Origin: Burkholderia ubonensis
GTDB lineage: Bacteria; Pseudomonadota; Gammaproteobacteria; Burkholderiales; Burkholderiaceae
Assembly: GCF_902833085.1 (NCBI RefSeq)
Contig: NZ_CADFEB010000015.1
Location: 25,867 to 89,866, forward strand
Length of the DNA: 64,000 nt
Direction: 5' to 3'
Positions within the stretch are counted from its first letter, which is position 1; each line of letters opens with the position of its first letter. Below are positions 18,501 to 27,234 of the stretch, one piece after another. The notes beneath the pieces are model-generated. The model saw only the letters and a program-made list of their open reading frames with translations. It made no database searches and was not told where the DNA came from. A program made the position numbers and the translations under genes.

Positions 18501-19404
18501 CACGTCCGGACGTGAGCCGGCTTGTCACCGACAACGCATGAATGTGTTCCTCGTCGATGCGCTTGCCGTCCGGCGGCAGATAGCGCAGCGTTTCGTAGGC
18601 GTCGTCATGCGGCAGGTGACCGCCCATCGTGTCGCACAGCACGAGGCGATGATGACCATCGTCGTGCTCGAACCACCACCAGATCCCCCATTCTTCCCAT
18701 AGGCGTTGCAGGAATGCCCAGTCCGTCTCATACGCCTGACGCTGCACGTCCCGCTTCGGGTAGATGCCGCGCGACACACCGGCCAGACGCTTGTCGACCC
18801 GGTACGGATATTTGGCGAGAACCGCGTCGGTGATCTCGACCACGCTCATGTCCTGAAACAGGCGGCAGTCTTGCGTCAGCGTCGCACGATAGAGCCACGG
18901 ACGTAGTTCCAGCTCATACAGGATCGAGTGACGATCCTGACCGGCAAGCCGTGCCGCCTCGATCAGCCCCGTGATTTCGCGTGTGTCCGCACCAATGTTG
19001 CCGAGTCCGGCATGGCTCACAAGGCCCGGTTTGCCTTCGAGCTCGATCAATACGGTCGCTTCGGTGCCCACCATCGTGTCGAGTTTGAGGTCGGCCGTTC
19101 CGCTCGGCGAGAACGCATAGGCGTCGTCGGTTCGCAGCGTCACCAGATAACGACATTCGTCGATGCGACCGATCGTTTCTTTCCCCTGCAATCGCACCGG
19201 AACGAATACCGGCAGCCTGTCGACGCCATAAGTCGGCAGCGCCGCGCCGGAAATCGACAGCGTATGCGACCGGGGGAGCGTCAACCTGACGTTGCCACCG
19301 GGGTCGATGGTGTCGCCCAAACCGACCATGTCATGGTCTTGTTCGCTTTTCATCAACGACTCGTGCAAGGAATGAAAGCGTTCTTTTACCTCGCAACGAA
19401 ACAC
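15454..19404 (-). CDS. vgrG: VgrG spike protein with C-terminal HExxH metallopeptidase-like effector domain
   Basis: The protein has 1,316 residues, about twice a plain VgrG. Residues about 35-460 match the gp27-like hub (HSILYELELRPWLYRATLTQ, WEEWGIWWWFEHDDGHHRLV). Residues 460-560 are the gp5-like OB fold (GIEMGATFLPRVGHEVAVEH, YYGDPDLPVIVGSAVN). Residues about 600-790 are the DUF2345 beta region. Residues about 855-950 look transthyretin-like (PYRITLDNGRVIEGVSNERG). Residues about 975-1316 form an added domain with LLYHEARHCQQAFW; His1152 and His1156 with Glu1153 give HExxH. I infer a zinc-peptidase effector carried on the T6SS tip. The C-terminal third is less GC-rich than the rest. The annotated start is a GTG without a good ribosome binding site; ATGs at 19356 or 19329 are alternatives. 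Confidence 0.93.
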   Translation of the reverse strand: MFRCEVKERFHSLHESLMKSEQDHDMVGLGDTIDPGGNVRLTLPRSHTLSISGAALPTYGVDRLPVFVPVRLQGKETIGRIDECRYLVTLRTDDAYAFSPSGTADLKLDTMVGTEATVLIELEGKPGLVSHAGLGNIGADTREITGLIEAARLAGQDRHSILYELELRPWLYRATLTQDCRLFQDMSVVEITDAVLAKYPYRVDKRLAGVSRGIYPKRDVQRQAYETDWAFLQRLWEEWGIWWWFEHDDGHHRLVLCDTMGGHLPHDDAYETLRYLPPDGKRIDEEHIHALSVTSRLTSGRVTVTDYDYTRPHANLTVTAEALRDTASADGEIYDWGDYSQPLAGAQGLAGQPNDTDVEARHFARVQLEAKRCAGLRANGRGNLRGLTVGRTFTLTGYPQRAANREYVVVSCALDIEEIGDRTGTGQTYRAEAQFELLPANEPFRLARSVRKPRLSGPEKAIVVGPAGQEVWTDQYGRVKVQFGWDRHGKLDEHSGIWLRVLSPWQGIEMGATFLPRVGHEVAVEHYYGDPDLPVIVGSAVNAFHQPALDLPDNQAVTVLRGREFQGTASGHLAIDDTQGQIQTQIASDAGASQLSLGNLRRIVRKKGRADARGKGFELRTDFWGVVRALRGLLVTTDGRAGGPGHAKDAREAVGRLTQARELQESLSGLAQRHEAQQLDADQSDVAKAIKARNDAIRGKPSGGEHDFPELAEADMVLSAAAGISVAAERSAHIASNEDVAVTSGRHVGLAVGRSLFASVANRFSLFVHKAGMKLIAAAGKVRIEAQTNGIDMTAKQAVTITSTTDRIHLHAAKEIVLHAGSTEVRISERGYVVRTAGEHTVHAGSHQADVPQTRPMRLPVTPDNPGQFAAHFVLMEHASGFALPQQPYRITLDNGRVIEGVSNERGETALVTDHDITFGTVELLAASDPDKVIAVNHAAIVRDIATPYTATAPNADKRTAKIRGKTASTPEQGATSENQQPMFATCDPLNFGLRFHHFINGAKQSDVRANRPRNDVVYPVTKAYTAAIKDILRRIQWGKYKTLDGSVPLELKAGIAKVVGRVLSDALGEGPFGLPKGSADQLEGAMPRIDIVNAEQGQTQYNMRPDVSASFVQKNWVIAIQEKEVAKIIVAADDSAVLDGRLKAFADLLYHEARHCQQAFWMMALLRQHDGDYAMLSQIHTVYQRYTKEEVYGATEQINLPNDSRILVGLHRMLVFHYYWTISHLHSQIGGTYVTPDIPVAQAEVCKLLNVSPETAAKMVSFEEGYRSQLHEEDAYACADVVQAYWDRGDRALVFNPGTCTDKYDAALRAVGARS

Positions 19405-19756
19405 TGTGCAATTTTCGAGATGAGAATTGACGGTCTGTGATGAATATGGTCAGTTGTGCTATGAGAATTTCGAACTTATCAGAATTTTTTAAAAGCTAAT
19501 TGGGATTATTCGCACTCTGTTTCATTCATTTATTCAGTAGCTAGAGTCGAAGTAGGGCATGCGTCCCGGTACGTGTACGAGTCTTGAAAACCAATCCATA
19601 GAAAACCTTCGGATCGGCGTCGCGCGCGACGTGTGCAGCGGGGGGATTCGGTGTGACCGAGAGGTTGCCGGAGGGGACGTCGGCGCGATCGTCGACCGGA
19701 TCGCGCGCGGTTCTTGCACGAGTGCCGCGAAACGATCGCGGCGACTCGCGTCAGGC
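19405..19756. other. AT-rich intergenic region upstream of vgrG
   Basis: The first 150 bases (19405-19560) are strikingly AT-rich for this genome (for example AGAATTTTTTAAAAGC near 19480) and probably hold the vgrG promoter, possibly a site for a nucleoid-associated silencer. The remainder returns to high GC and shows no convincing gene. The lipoprotein gene on the same strand ends at 19757. Confidence 0.45.
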
Positions 19757-20026
19757 TCAGTTGGCGGAGCCGTTGCGGCAGTATTGCGCGAACGCCTCCG
19801 CCGAATTCGCGAAGCCCTTCTGCTTCGCGAGCTCCCACGGCCGCTCGCACTGCGTGGTCTGTTCGCACCATGCATAGCCGGCCGAGCCGATGCAGCCGTG
19901 CGCGTCGCGGTCGCCGCCGACGATCGGTGCGGACGCCTGCGCAGGCGGAGTCGGTTGTGCAGCACACGCGCTCAATGCGAACGCGATTGCTGCGGCCAGC
20001 GAGACTGACGGGATGAAACGCTTCAT
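19757..20026 (-). CDS. small lipoprotein, function unknown
   Basis: The 89-residue protein begins with a lipoprotein signal (MKRFIPSVSLAAAIAFALSA then Cys near residue 21), so the mature protein would be lipid-anchored. After a Pro/Ala-rich spacer comes a compact domain with four cysteines (DAHGCIGSAGYAWCEQTTQC and AQYCRNG) and aromatic residues, suggesting two disulfides in the periplasm. It lies 46 bases downstream of an Lrp-type regulator on the same strand, so the two may share a transcript. No function is proposed. Confidence 0.8.
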   Translation of the reverse strand: MKRFIPSVSLAAAIAFALSACAAQPTPPAQASAPIVGGDRDAHGCIGSAGYAWCEQTTQCERPWELAKQKGFANSAEAFAQYCRNGSAN

Positions 20027-20072
20027 AGGGTTGTGCTCCGTGAAATGAGGATAGGTGTCGTGACGCCGCCGC

Positions 20073-20561
20073 TCATTCCTCCGGCACCGGCACGCGCGAC
20101 GAGAACTTCACCTCGCGCAACGCGAGGCTCGACTGGATCGACGAGACGCCGGCCTGCTTCCTGAGCACGTGTTCGACGAATTCCGCGTACGCGTCGAGAT
20201 CCGTCGCGACGACCTGCAGGATGTAGTCGGCCGCGCCCGTGATCTTGTGGCACGACAGCACTTCGTCGTGACGCCGCATCACGTTCTCGAAGTGATCGGA
20301 ATCCTTGTCCGAGTGCATGTTGAACGTGACGAGCACGAACGCGAACACGTTCATGCCGAGCGCGCGTCGGTCGAGGTTCGCCTGGTAGCCGGTGATCACG
20401 CCTTCGTCCTCGAGCCGCTTGCGCCGCCGCCAGCAGGGCGTGACGCTCAACGACAGCTTCTCGCCGAGCGTCGCGTTCGACAGCGCGCCGTCTTCCTGCA
20501 GCAGGCGCAGCATCGCGCGGTCGACGCCGTCCAGTTCAGCCGAAGCGCGATTTTTGCTCAT
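20073..20561 (-). CDS. Lrp/AsnC family regulator divergent from the polyamine/ornithine operon
   Basis: The protein has 162 residues. The N-terminal helix-turn-helix (LDGVDRAMLRLLQEDGALSN, then LSLSVTPCWRRRKRLEDEGV) and the C-terminal RAM ligand domain (VFAFVLVTF, VLSCHKITGAADYILQVVA, GVSSIQSSLALREVKF) are complete. The ATG at 20561 is used; the frame extends further upstream but without homology. It is divergent from the acetylpolyamine amidohydrolase gene with about 116 bases between, the usual arrangement for local Lrp-type regulators. I infer that it senses an amino acid such as ornithine or lysine, or a related amine. Confidence 0.93.
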   Translation of the reverse strand: MSKNRASAELDGVDRAMLRLLQEDGALSNATLGEKLSLSVTPCWRRRKRLEDEGVITGYQANLDRRALGMNVFAFVLVTFNMHSDKDSDHFENVMRRHDEVLSCHKITGAADYILQVVATDLDAYAEFVEHVLRKQAGVSSIQSSLALREVKFSSRVPVPEE

Positions 20562-20677
20562 TTTCGAGATTCCGTAGGCGGTTTTCTCAAAAGTGTACGA
20601 AAGGCGCAAGCGAAAAGCAAAGCTATTGCCGTGCGCCGTCAATAAACTGTTGCTCACCCTCATCGCAACGGTCAACC

Positions 20678-21721
<1,044 letters not shown>

Positions 21722-21785
21722 GCGCGCCGCGTGGCCCGTTTCAATGGCGGCCCGCCGGCCGCCGCAAATCGATGGAGCAACAAGC

Positions 21786-22862
21786 ATGACGCGATATCTG
21801 GATGTGACGAGCGTGTCGAAGCTCGTGACGGAAGTGGGGATTCCGCAGGTCCTGACGACGATGGCTTCCTACATCGAGCAGGACTACCGCCGCTGGGAGA
21901 CGTTCGAGAAGACGGCGCGCGTCGCCAGTCATTCGCCCGACGGCGTGATCGAGCTGATGCCGACCACCGACGCGCGGCTGTATGCGTTCAAATACGTGAA
22001 CGGACACCCGAAGAACACGAAGGCCGACCTGCTGACGGTGATGGCGTTCGGCGTGCTGGCCGACGTCGATACCGGCTATCCGCTGCTGCTCAGCGAAATG
22101 ACGCTGACGACGGCGATCCGCACCGCCGCGACCTCCGCGCTGGTCGCGCGCTTCCTCGCGCGCAGCGACGCGCGTTCGATGGCGCTGATCGGCAACGGCG
22201 CGCAGAGCGAGTTCCAGGCGATCGCGTTTCACGAGATGCTCGGCATCGACGAGCTGCGCGTGTTCGACATCGATCCCGCGGCGACCGACAAGCTGGCGCG
22301 CAACCTCGCGCCGTTCGCGGGCCTGCGCGTGATCCGCTGCGCGTCGGCGGCCGACGCGGTGCGCGGCGCGGACATCGTGACGACGGTCACCGCCGACAAG
22401 ACCAATGCGACGATCCTGACGCCGGACATGATCGATGCCGGCATGCATGTGAATGCCGTCGGCGGCGACTGCCCCGGCAAGACCGAACTGCATGCGGACA
22501 TCCTGCGGCGCGCGCGCGTCGTCGTCGAGTACGAGCCGCAGACGCGCATCGAAGGCGACATCCAGCAGTTGCCGGCGGATTCTCCGGTGGTCGAGTTCGC
22601 GCGGATCGTGTCCGGCGTAGAGCGCGGCCGCGAGTCGGACGCGCAGGTGACGGTGTTCGACTCGGTCGGCTTCGCGCTCGAGGATTTCTCGGCGCTGCGC
22701 TATCTGAACGCGGCGGCGCGCGAGCGCGACATCGGCGTCGAGCTCGACCTCATTCCGACGCCGCGCGATCCGAAGAACCTGTTCGGCGTCGCGCTCGGCA
22801 GCGAGGAGCGCATGGTGCCGGACGCAGCGGGGCGCGTGATGCTCGCGGCCCTCCGGCATTGA
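21786..22862 (+). CDS. ornithine cyclodeaminase / mu-crystallin family enzyme
   Basis: The protein has 358 residues. Characteristic segments are TYLDV-like start (MTRYLDVTSVSKLV), VNGHPKNTKADLLTVMAFG, TAATSALVARFLARSDARSM, the dinucleotide loop IGNGAQSEFQ and the VNAVGGDCPGKTEL segment. The family converts ornithine to proline plus ammonia with an internal NAD cycle, or oxidises related imino acids. The ATG at 21786 follows GGAG and removes a 14-residue unconserved leader. Its place between an amidohydrolase for acetylated amines and an amino-acid binding protein suggests feeding of amine or ornithine nitrogen into proline metabolism. Confidence 0.93.
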   Translation: MTRYLDVTSVSKLVTEVGIPQVLTTMASYIEQDYRRWETFEKTARVASHSPDGVIELMPTTDARLYAFKYVNGHPKNTKADLLTVMAFGVLADVDTGYPLLLSEMTLTTAIRTAATSALVARFLARSDARSMALIGNGAQSEFQAIAFHEMLGIDELRVFDIDPAATDKLARNLAPFAGLRVIRCASAADAVRGADIVTTVTADKTNATILTPDMIDAGMHVNAVGGDCPGKTELHADILRRARVVVEYEPQTRIEGDIQQLPADSPVVEFARIVSGVERGRESDAQVTVFDSVGFALEDFSALRYLNAAARERDIGVELDLIPTPRDPKNLFGVALGSEERMVPDAAGRVMLAALRH

Positions 22863-22904
22863 CGGCGCGCACCACACGAACAACTTACCCAACAGGAGAC
22901 AAAG

Positions 22905-24038
22905 ATGACCCGACATCACAAGAATGCACTGGCCGCGGCCGTCGCCATGACTTGCGCACTGTCCGCGCACGCGGACGAAATCGTGCGCATCGGCCACGTG
23001 GCGCCGCTGACCGGCGCGATCGCGCACCTCGGCAAGGACAGCGAGAACGGCGCGCGGCTGGCCGTCGAGGAGATCAACGCGAAAGGGCTCGTGATCGGCG
23101 GCAAGAAGGTGACGCTGCAGCTCGATCCGCAGGACGATGCCGGCGACCCGCGCACCGCGACGCAGGTCGCGCAGCGGCTCGTCGACGACAAGGTGGCGGG
23201 CGTCGTCGGCCATCACAACTCCGGCACGTCGATCCCGGCGTCGCGCGTGTACCGCGACGGCGGCATCGTGCAGATCTCGCAGGCGGCGACCAATCCGATG
23301 TACACGCAGCAGGGTTTCAAGACCACGTACCGGGTCGTCGCGACCGACGCGCAGCAGGGGCCGGCGCTCGCGGCCTATGCGGCGAAGCGCATGGGCATCC
23401 GCACCGTCGCGGTGATCGACGATGCGACCGCATACGGGCAGGGGCTCGCGACCGAGTTCGAGAAGGCGGCGAAGGCGGCCGGCCTGAAAGTCGTGTCGCG
23501 CGACGCGACGAACGACAAGGCGATCGATTTCCGCGCGATCCTCACGAAGATCAAGGGCGAGAATCCCGACGCGGTCATGTACGGCGGCATGGACGCGACG
23601 GGCGGCCCGCTCGCGAAGCAGGCGCGCCAGCTCGGGCTGCGCGCGAAGATCCTCGGCGGCGACGGCGTGTGCTCGACGGACCTGCCGAAGCTCGCGGGCG
23701 CCGCGTCCGACAACGTCGTGTGCTCCGAAGCCGGCATCGCGCTCGAGAAGATGCCGGGCGGCGCGGCGTTCGCGAAGCGCTACGAGGCGCGCTATCACCA
23801 GCCGCTGCAGGTCTACGCGCCGTTCTCGTATGACGCCGTGTACATCATCGTCGATGCGATGAAGCGCGCGAACTCGACGTCTGCCGCGAAGGTGCTGGCC
23901 GCGATGCCGGCCACCGACTATCGCGGCGTGATCGGCGAGACCAGCTTCACGCCGCAAGGCGACCTGAAGCACGGCGCGATTTCCGTGTATTCGTACCAGG
24001 CCGGCAAGAAGGTGCTGCTCGACATCGTCCGGATGTGA
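22905..24038 (+). CDS. ABC transporter substrate-binding protein, branched-chain amino acid (LivK) type
   Basis: This 377-residue protein has a cleavable signal peptide (NALAAAVAMTCALSAHA then DEIVRIG). The mature start IGHVAPLTGAIAHLGKDSEN and the segments VAGVVGHHNSGTSIPASRVY and ANSTSAAKVLAAMPATDYRG are typical of type I periplasmic binding proteins of the Liv family. It follows the cyclodeaminase gene by 42 bases with a good AGGAG. No permease or ATPase genes follow, so it must borrow a transporter encoded elsewhere. The ligand is probably an amino acid or amide related to the operon. Confidence 0.93.
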   Translation: MTRHHKNALAAAVAMTCALSAHADEIVRIGHVAPLTGAIAHLGKDSENGARLAVEEINAKGLVIGGKKVTLQLDPQDDAGDPRTATQVAQRLVDDKVAGVVGHHNSGTSIPASRVYRDGGIVQISQAATNPMYTQQGFKTTYRVVATDAQQGPALAAYAAKRMGIRTVAVIDDATAYGQGLATEFEKAAKAAGLKVVSRDATNDKAIDFRAILTKIKGENPDAVMYGGMDATGGPLAKQARQLGLRAKILGGDGVCSTDLPKLAGAASDNVVCSEAGIALEKMPGGAAFAKRYEARYHQPLQVYAPFSYDAVYIIVDAMKRANSTSAAKVLAAMPATDYRGVIGETSFTPQGDLKHGAISVYSYQAGKKVLLDIVRM

Positions 24039-24054
24039 CGCGGCTTTCCGCCGC

Positions 24055-24531
24055 TTATCGGGCCAGCGCCTTCCGGTAGATCACGAAGCCGGATTTTTCC
24101 GCGACGGTGTTGTAGAGCCGCATCGCGGCGTGGTTCGTCTCATGCGTCTGCCAGTAGACGCGTTCCGCCCGCGCGCTGCGCGCGGCCGCATACACGGCCT
24201 CGATCAGCGCGCGCCCCACGCCCTTGCCGCGCTCGCGGTCGAGCGTGAACAGGTCCTGCAGGTAGCAGGTCGGGCCGATCAGCGTCGTGCTGCGGTGATA
24301 CAGGAAGTGCACGAGCCCGACGAGTGCGCCGCCGCGTTCCGCGACCAGCGCATGCACGGGCTCGTAGCCGTCGAAGAAGCGGGACCACGTGAGCTTCGTC
24401 ACTTCGATCGGCAGCGCCGTCTCGCCGAAGCGGCCGTAGAAGCGGTTGTAGCCGTCCCACAGGGGCAGCCAGCACTCGTAGTCGTCCTCGCGGACAGGGC
24501 GTACAGTCAGGCTCGCATCGGCAGCGTTCAT
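24055..24531 (-). CDS. GNAT family N-acetyltransferase
   Basis: The protein has 158 residues in one GNAT domain. The acetyl-CoA loop is DRERGKGVGRALIEAVYAAA and the C-terminal strand is SGFVIYRKALAR. The family transfers acetyl from acetyl-CoA to an amine. The ATG at 24531 is preferred over one at 24537 because GAGAGG then stands 9 bases away rather than 3. It is divergent from a MocR-type regulator across about 130 bases. MocR proteins often control a divergent neighbour, so this gene is the likely target. The acceptor is unknown, but an amine or amino acid would fit the polyamine setting next door. Confidence 0.9.
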   Translation of the reverse strand: MNAADASLTVRPVREDDYECWLPLWDGYNRFYGRFGETALPIEVTKLTWSRFFDGYEPVHALVAERGGALVGLVHFLYHRSTTLIGPTCYLQDLFTLDRERGKGVGRALIEAVYAAARSARAERVYWQTHETNHAAMRLYNTVAEKSGFVIYRKALAR

Positions 24532-24624
24532 TTGCATCGACCTCTCGTTGGCGTGGAAATGTCGCCGCCTCCGGCGTGACGGGAAGCGGCGCAGGCGTTT
24601 ACGATAGAAAATTCGTGGCACCAT

Positions 24625-24645
24625 GTGTAGACCCATGTCTAACAC
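24625..24645. promoter_or_regulatory. candidate operator between the GNAT and MocR genes
   Basis: An imperfect inverted repeat GTGTAGAC-CCAT-GTCTAACAC lies 17 bases before the MocR start. The words CCATGT at 24621 and 24633 also form a direct repeat 12 bases apart, and MocR proteins usually bind direct repeats. This is pattern evidence only. Confidence 0.3.
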
Positions 24646-24661
24646 GAATCCTGGAGCCACG

Positions 24662-26137
24662 ATGGACTACGGCGTATTGCTGTCGATGTTCGAACGCGAA
24701 GGCGGGCGGCACGGCCCCGCGCGGATGTCGCAGCAGCATCGGCTGTACGCATGCCTGCGCACCGCGATTCTCGACGGCAGGATCGCGGAAGGCGCGCGCC
24801 TCGCGCCGTCGCGCACGCTGGCGGACGAACTCGGCATCGCGCGCAATTCGGTGCTGTACGCGTATGAGCGGCTGGCTGCGGAAGGCTTCGTGATCGGCAC
24901 GCGGCAGGGCACGGTGGTCGCGCGCGTGGGGCTGCGTCGTCCGCCGGTCGAGACGGCCGGCGCGGGCGGCGATGCCGTGCGGTTGTCGCGGCGCGTCGCG
25001 CACGTCGTGCGCGCGGCCGACGGCATCGACGAATCGCTGCCGTTCGTGCCCGGCACGCCCGCGCTCGACGAATTCCCGCTCGCGCAATGGCGGCGCTGCG
25101 TCGAGCGTGCATGGCGCGAGGCCGGGCCCGTGCAGCTCGGCTACCAGTCCCCGGCGGGCGACGCCTCGCTGCGCGAGGCGATCGCCGGCTACCTGCGCGT
25201 GTCGCGCGGCGTGCGCTGCGACGCGGAGCAGATCGTCGTCACCGACGGCACGCAAAACGGGCTGGACCTGTGCGCGCGCGCACTGGCCGATGCCGGCGAC
25301 ACCGCGTGGATCGAGAACCCCGGCTATCACGGCGCGCGCAATGCGTTCCTGGCTGCCGACCTGCGCGTCGCGCCGATCGACGTCGATGGCGAAGGGCTGG
25401 CGCCGCGCGCGGCGGACTGGCGCGATCGCCCGCCGAAGCTGATCTACATCACGCCGTCGCATCAGTATCCGCTCGGCGCGGTGATGAGCCTCGAGCGGCG
25501 GCTCGCGCTGGTCGCGCAGGCGCGCGCGGCCGGCGCATGGATCGTCGAGGACGACTACGACAGCGAGTTCCGTCATCACGGCGCGCCGCTCGCCGCGGTG
25601 CAGGGCCTCGCCGACGACGCGCCGGTGGTCTATCTCGGCACCTTCAGCAAGGTGATGTTTCCGGCGCTGCGGATCGGCTTCCTGGTCGCGCCGCCGGCGC
25701 TCGCGCGTGCGCTGCGCGAAACGGCCGGCGCGCTGATGCTGCACGGGCGCGCGGTCGAGCAGCGGACGCTGGCGGACTTCATCGAGGCCGGGCACTTCAC
25801 GCGCCACCTGCGGCGCATGCGCAGGCTGTATGAGGAGCGGCGCGCCGCGCTGCAGGATGCGCTCGAGCGGCATCTGGGCACGCAGCTGACGGTGTCGGGC
25901 GGGGCCGGCGGCATGCATCTGTCCGCGCGGCTCGACGTGCCGGTGGCGGACATCGAGCTCAGCCGCGTCGCGCAGCGGCACGGGCTGGTCCTGCGCCCGC
26001 TGTCGACGTTCTGCATGCCGGGCACGGAGCAGGGCTACAACGGTCTCGTGCTCGGGTACGGCGGCGTGCCGGCCGCGCAGATGGACCGGCTCGCGCGGCG
26101 GATCGGCGACATGATCGCGCTCGCGGCGGCCGGCTGA
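24662..26137 (+). CDS. MocR/PdxR-type regulator (GntR DNA-binding domain plus aminotransferase-like domain)
   Basis: The protein has 491 residues. The winged helix at about 20-85 (RLYACLRTAILDGRIAEGAR, then LADELGIARNSVLYAYERL) is followed by a type I aminotransferase fold. That fold includes VTDGTQNGLDLCAR, IENPGYHGARNAF, VEDDYDSEFRH and the PLP-lysine motif LGTFSKVMFPALRIGF with Lys330. Such proteins bind PLP and regulate vitamin B6 or amino-acid genes. The start at 24662 follows CTGGAG. It is divergent from a GNAT gene, its most likely target. Confidence 0.93.
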   Translation: MDYGVLLSMFEREGGRHGPARMSQQHRLYACLRTAILDGRIAEGARLAPSRTLADELGIARNSVLYAYERLAAEGFVIGTRQGTVVARVGLRRPPVETAGAGGDAVRLSRRVAHVVRAADGIDESLPFVPGTPALDEFPLAQWRRCVERAWREAGPVQLGYQSPAGDASLREAIAGYLRVSRGVRCDAEQIVVTDGTQNGLDLCARALADAGDTAWIENPGYHGARNAFLAADLRVAPIDVDGEGLAPRAADWRDRPPKLIYITPSHQYPLGAVMSLERRLALVAQARAAGAWIVEDDYDSEFRHHGAPLAAVQGLADDAPVVYLGTFSKVMFPALRIGFLVAPPALARALRETAGALMLHGRAVEQRTLADFIEAGHFTRHLRRMRRLYEERRAALQDALERHLGTQLTVSGGAGGMHLSARLDVPVADIELSRVAQRHGLVLRPLSTFCMPGTEQGYNGLVLGYGGVPAAQMDRLARRIGDMIALAAAG

Positions 26138-26207
26138 CGACACCGGTCGCGCTTGCATGCCGCGCCCTTTCCGGGCCGGCGTCGCGCGCGACGTGCAGAC
26201 GGGGAGA

Positions 26208-26630
26208 TCAGAAGGCCGCGACGTTCGCCGGGCGAGCGAACGTGTGGCCGCTCATCAGTTCGACGATGGTTTGCGTCGACACGCTCGTCGGCAGCGACGC
26301 GACGGCGGACGGCTCGAACCAGCTGCAATGCGCGATTTCGTTGCGCGCACGGGGCATGACGTCGGGCGCGACGTCGGTGACGAACACGTGGTGCAGCTTC
26401 GCCAGCCCGCCGAACTGGAACGCGTAGGCGACCGGCAGGTTCACCAGTCCCGTTTCCTCCCACAATTCGCGATGCGCGGCGGCCAGCGGCGATTCGCGGC
26501 GCTTGACCATGCCGCCCGGCAACGACCAGCGGGACGGCCTGCGCGCGACGAGCAGGATGCGCGAGCCTTGCCGGCACACGATGGTCGCGCGTTCCCGGAT
26601 GATGGCGGCGGCGTCGGGACGGAAGCTCAT
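26208..26630 (-). CDS. Nudix hydrolase
   Basis: The 140-residue protein has a perfect Nudix box beginning GGMVKRRESPLAAAHRELWE followed by ETGL, inside one Nudix domain (strand ILLVARRPSRWSLP before it). It would hydrolyse a nucleoside diphosphate linked to another moiety; the substrate is not predictable. The ATG at 26630 is chosen because the fold starts directly after it. It is convergent with the MocR gene, separated by 70 bases. Confidence 0.92.
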   Translation of the reverse strand: MSFRPDAAAIIRERATIVCRQGSRILLVARRPSRWSLPGGMVKRRESPLAAAHRELWEETGLVNLPVAYAFQFGGLAKLHHVFVTDVAPDVMPRARNEIAHCSWFEPSAVASLPTSVSTQTIVELMSGHTFARPANVAAF

Positions 26631-26760
26631 GATGACTGCGGGGCGATCGATGCGGACTGCGATGGACGACAGCGGCAATCATGACACGCCTTGGCGTCGT
26701 GTGGTGACGAAATGACGGTGCCGGATCCGTTACCGGAAAGAAAGAATCGCCGCGTGGTGA

Positions 26761-26823
26761 AGCCCGGCGGGGCTGGCGATCGTGCCGCTGTTCCTGTGGA
26801 TCAAGGCGCGGCCGCTGGACTGA
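26761..26823 (+). pseudogene. possible relic of a membrane transporter C-terminus
   Basis: A short frame ending TGA at 26821-26823 reads SPAGLAIVPLFLWIKARPLD, which looks like the last transmembrane helix and basic cytoplasmic tail of a major-facilitator protein. No coherent frame leads into it from upstream. It suggests a deleted gene between the Nudix and ArsR genes. The evidence is only 20 residues. Confidence 0.25.
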
Positions 26824-26881
26824 TGCGACTCCCGGATGCGCATGCCGCTCTGCCCGTCGTCGATTGCAAACATTTTGTCAT

Positions 26882-26889
26882 TTAGCTAA
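26882..26889. promoter_or_regulatory. candidate ArsR operator
   Basis: An AT-rich patch (TTAGCTAA palindrome within ATTTAGCTAATATT) lies 36 bases before the ArsR-type gene, in otherwise GC-rich DNA. ArsR-family operators are short AT-rich dyads placed like this. Confidence 0.3.
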
Positions 26890-26924
26890 TATTCAAAACG
26901 TTCAACGCAGCCGATCGAGCATCC

Positions 26925-27224
26925 ATGGACGACGTGACCCGCATCAGCGCCCTTGCCAACGAAAGCCGGCTTGCCGTCATGCGCTGGCTCAAGAACCCGA
27001 GCAAGCATTTCCCGCCGCAGGTACATGCCGACATCGACGAAGTCGGCGTGTGCTGCACGTTCATCACCGAGAAGCTCGGCATTGCGCCGGCGACGACCAC
27101 CCGTCACATGCAGATCCTTGCGGATGCCGGCCTGGTGCGCGCGACCCGGCTCGGGAAATTCACCTATTACAAGCGGATCGATGCCGAGCTGAAGCGGCTG
27201 AGCCGCGATCTGTCGCAACTCTGA
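26925..27224 (+). CDS. ArsR family transcriptional regulator
   Basis: The 99-residue protein is one winged-helix domain: TRISALANESRLAVMRWLKN, then ITEKLGIAPATTTRHMQIL as recognition helix and LVRATRLGKFTYYKRID as wing. It has a vicinal Cys pair (GVCCTFI at about residues 42-43) at the start of the recognition unit; this could bind a metalloid or sense thiol chemistry, but it is also common in non-metal members. The PLP decarboxylase gene starts 11 bases after the stop, so the two form an operon and the regulator probably controls it. Confidence 0.92.
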   Translation: MDDVTRISALANESRLAVMRWLKNPSKHFPPQVHADIDEVGVCCTFITEKLGIAPATTTRHMQILADAGLVRATRLGKFTYYKRIDAELKRLSRDLSQL

Positions 27225-27234
27225 GAGAACCCAC

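Noticed and set aside
13615..19404. A complete type VI secretion gene cluster
   Set aside because: Only the VgrG effector and immunity-like genes are present; no sheath, baseplate, ATPase or PAAR gene is seen. This is an orphan vgrG island that would rely on a system encoded elsewhere.
22905..24038. A full ABC importer following the binding protein
   Set aside because: The next gene is an acetyltransferase on the opposite strand; no permease or ATPase is present.
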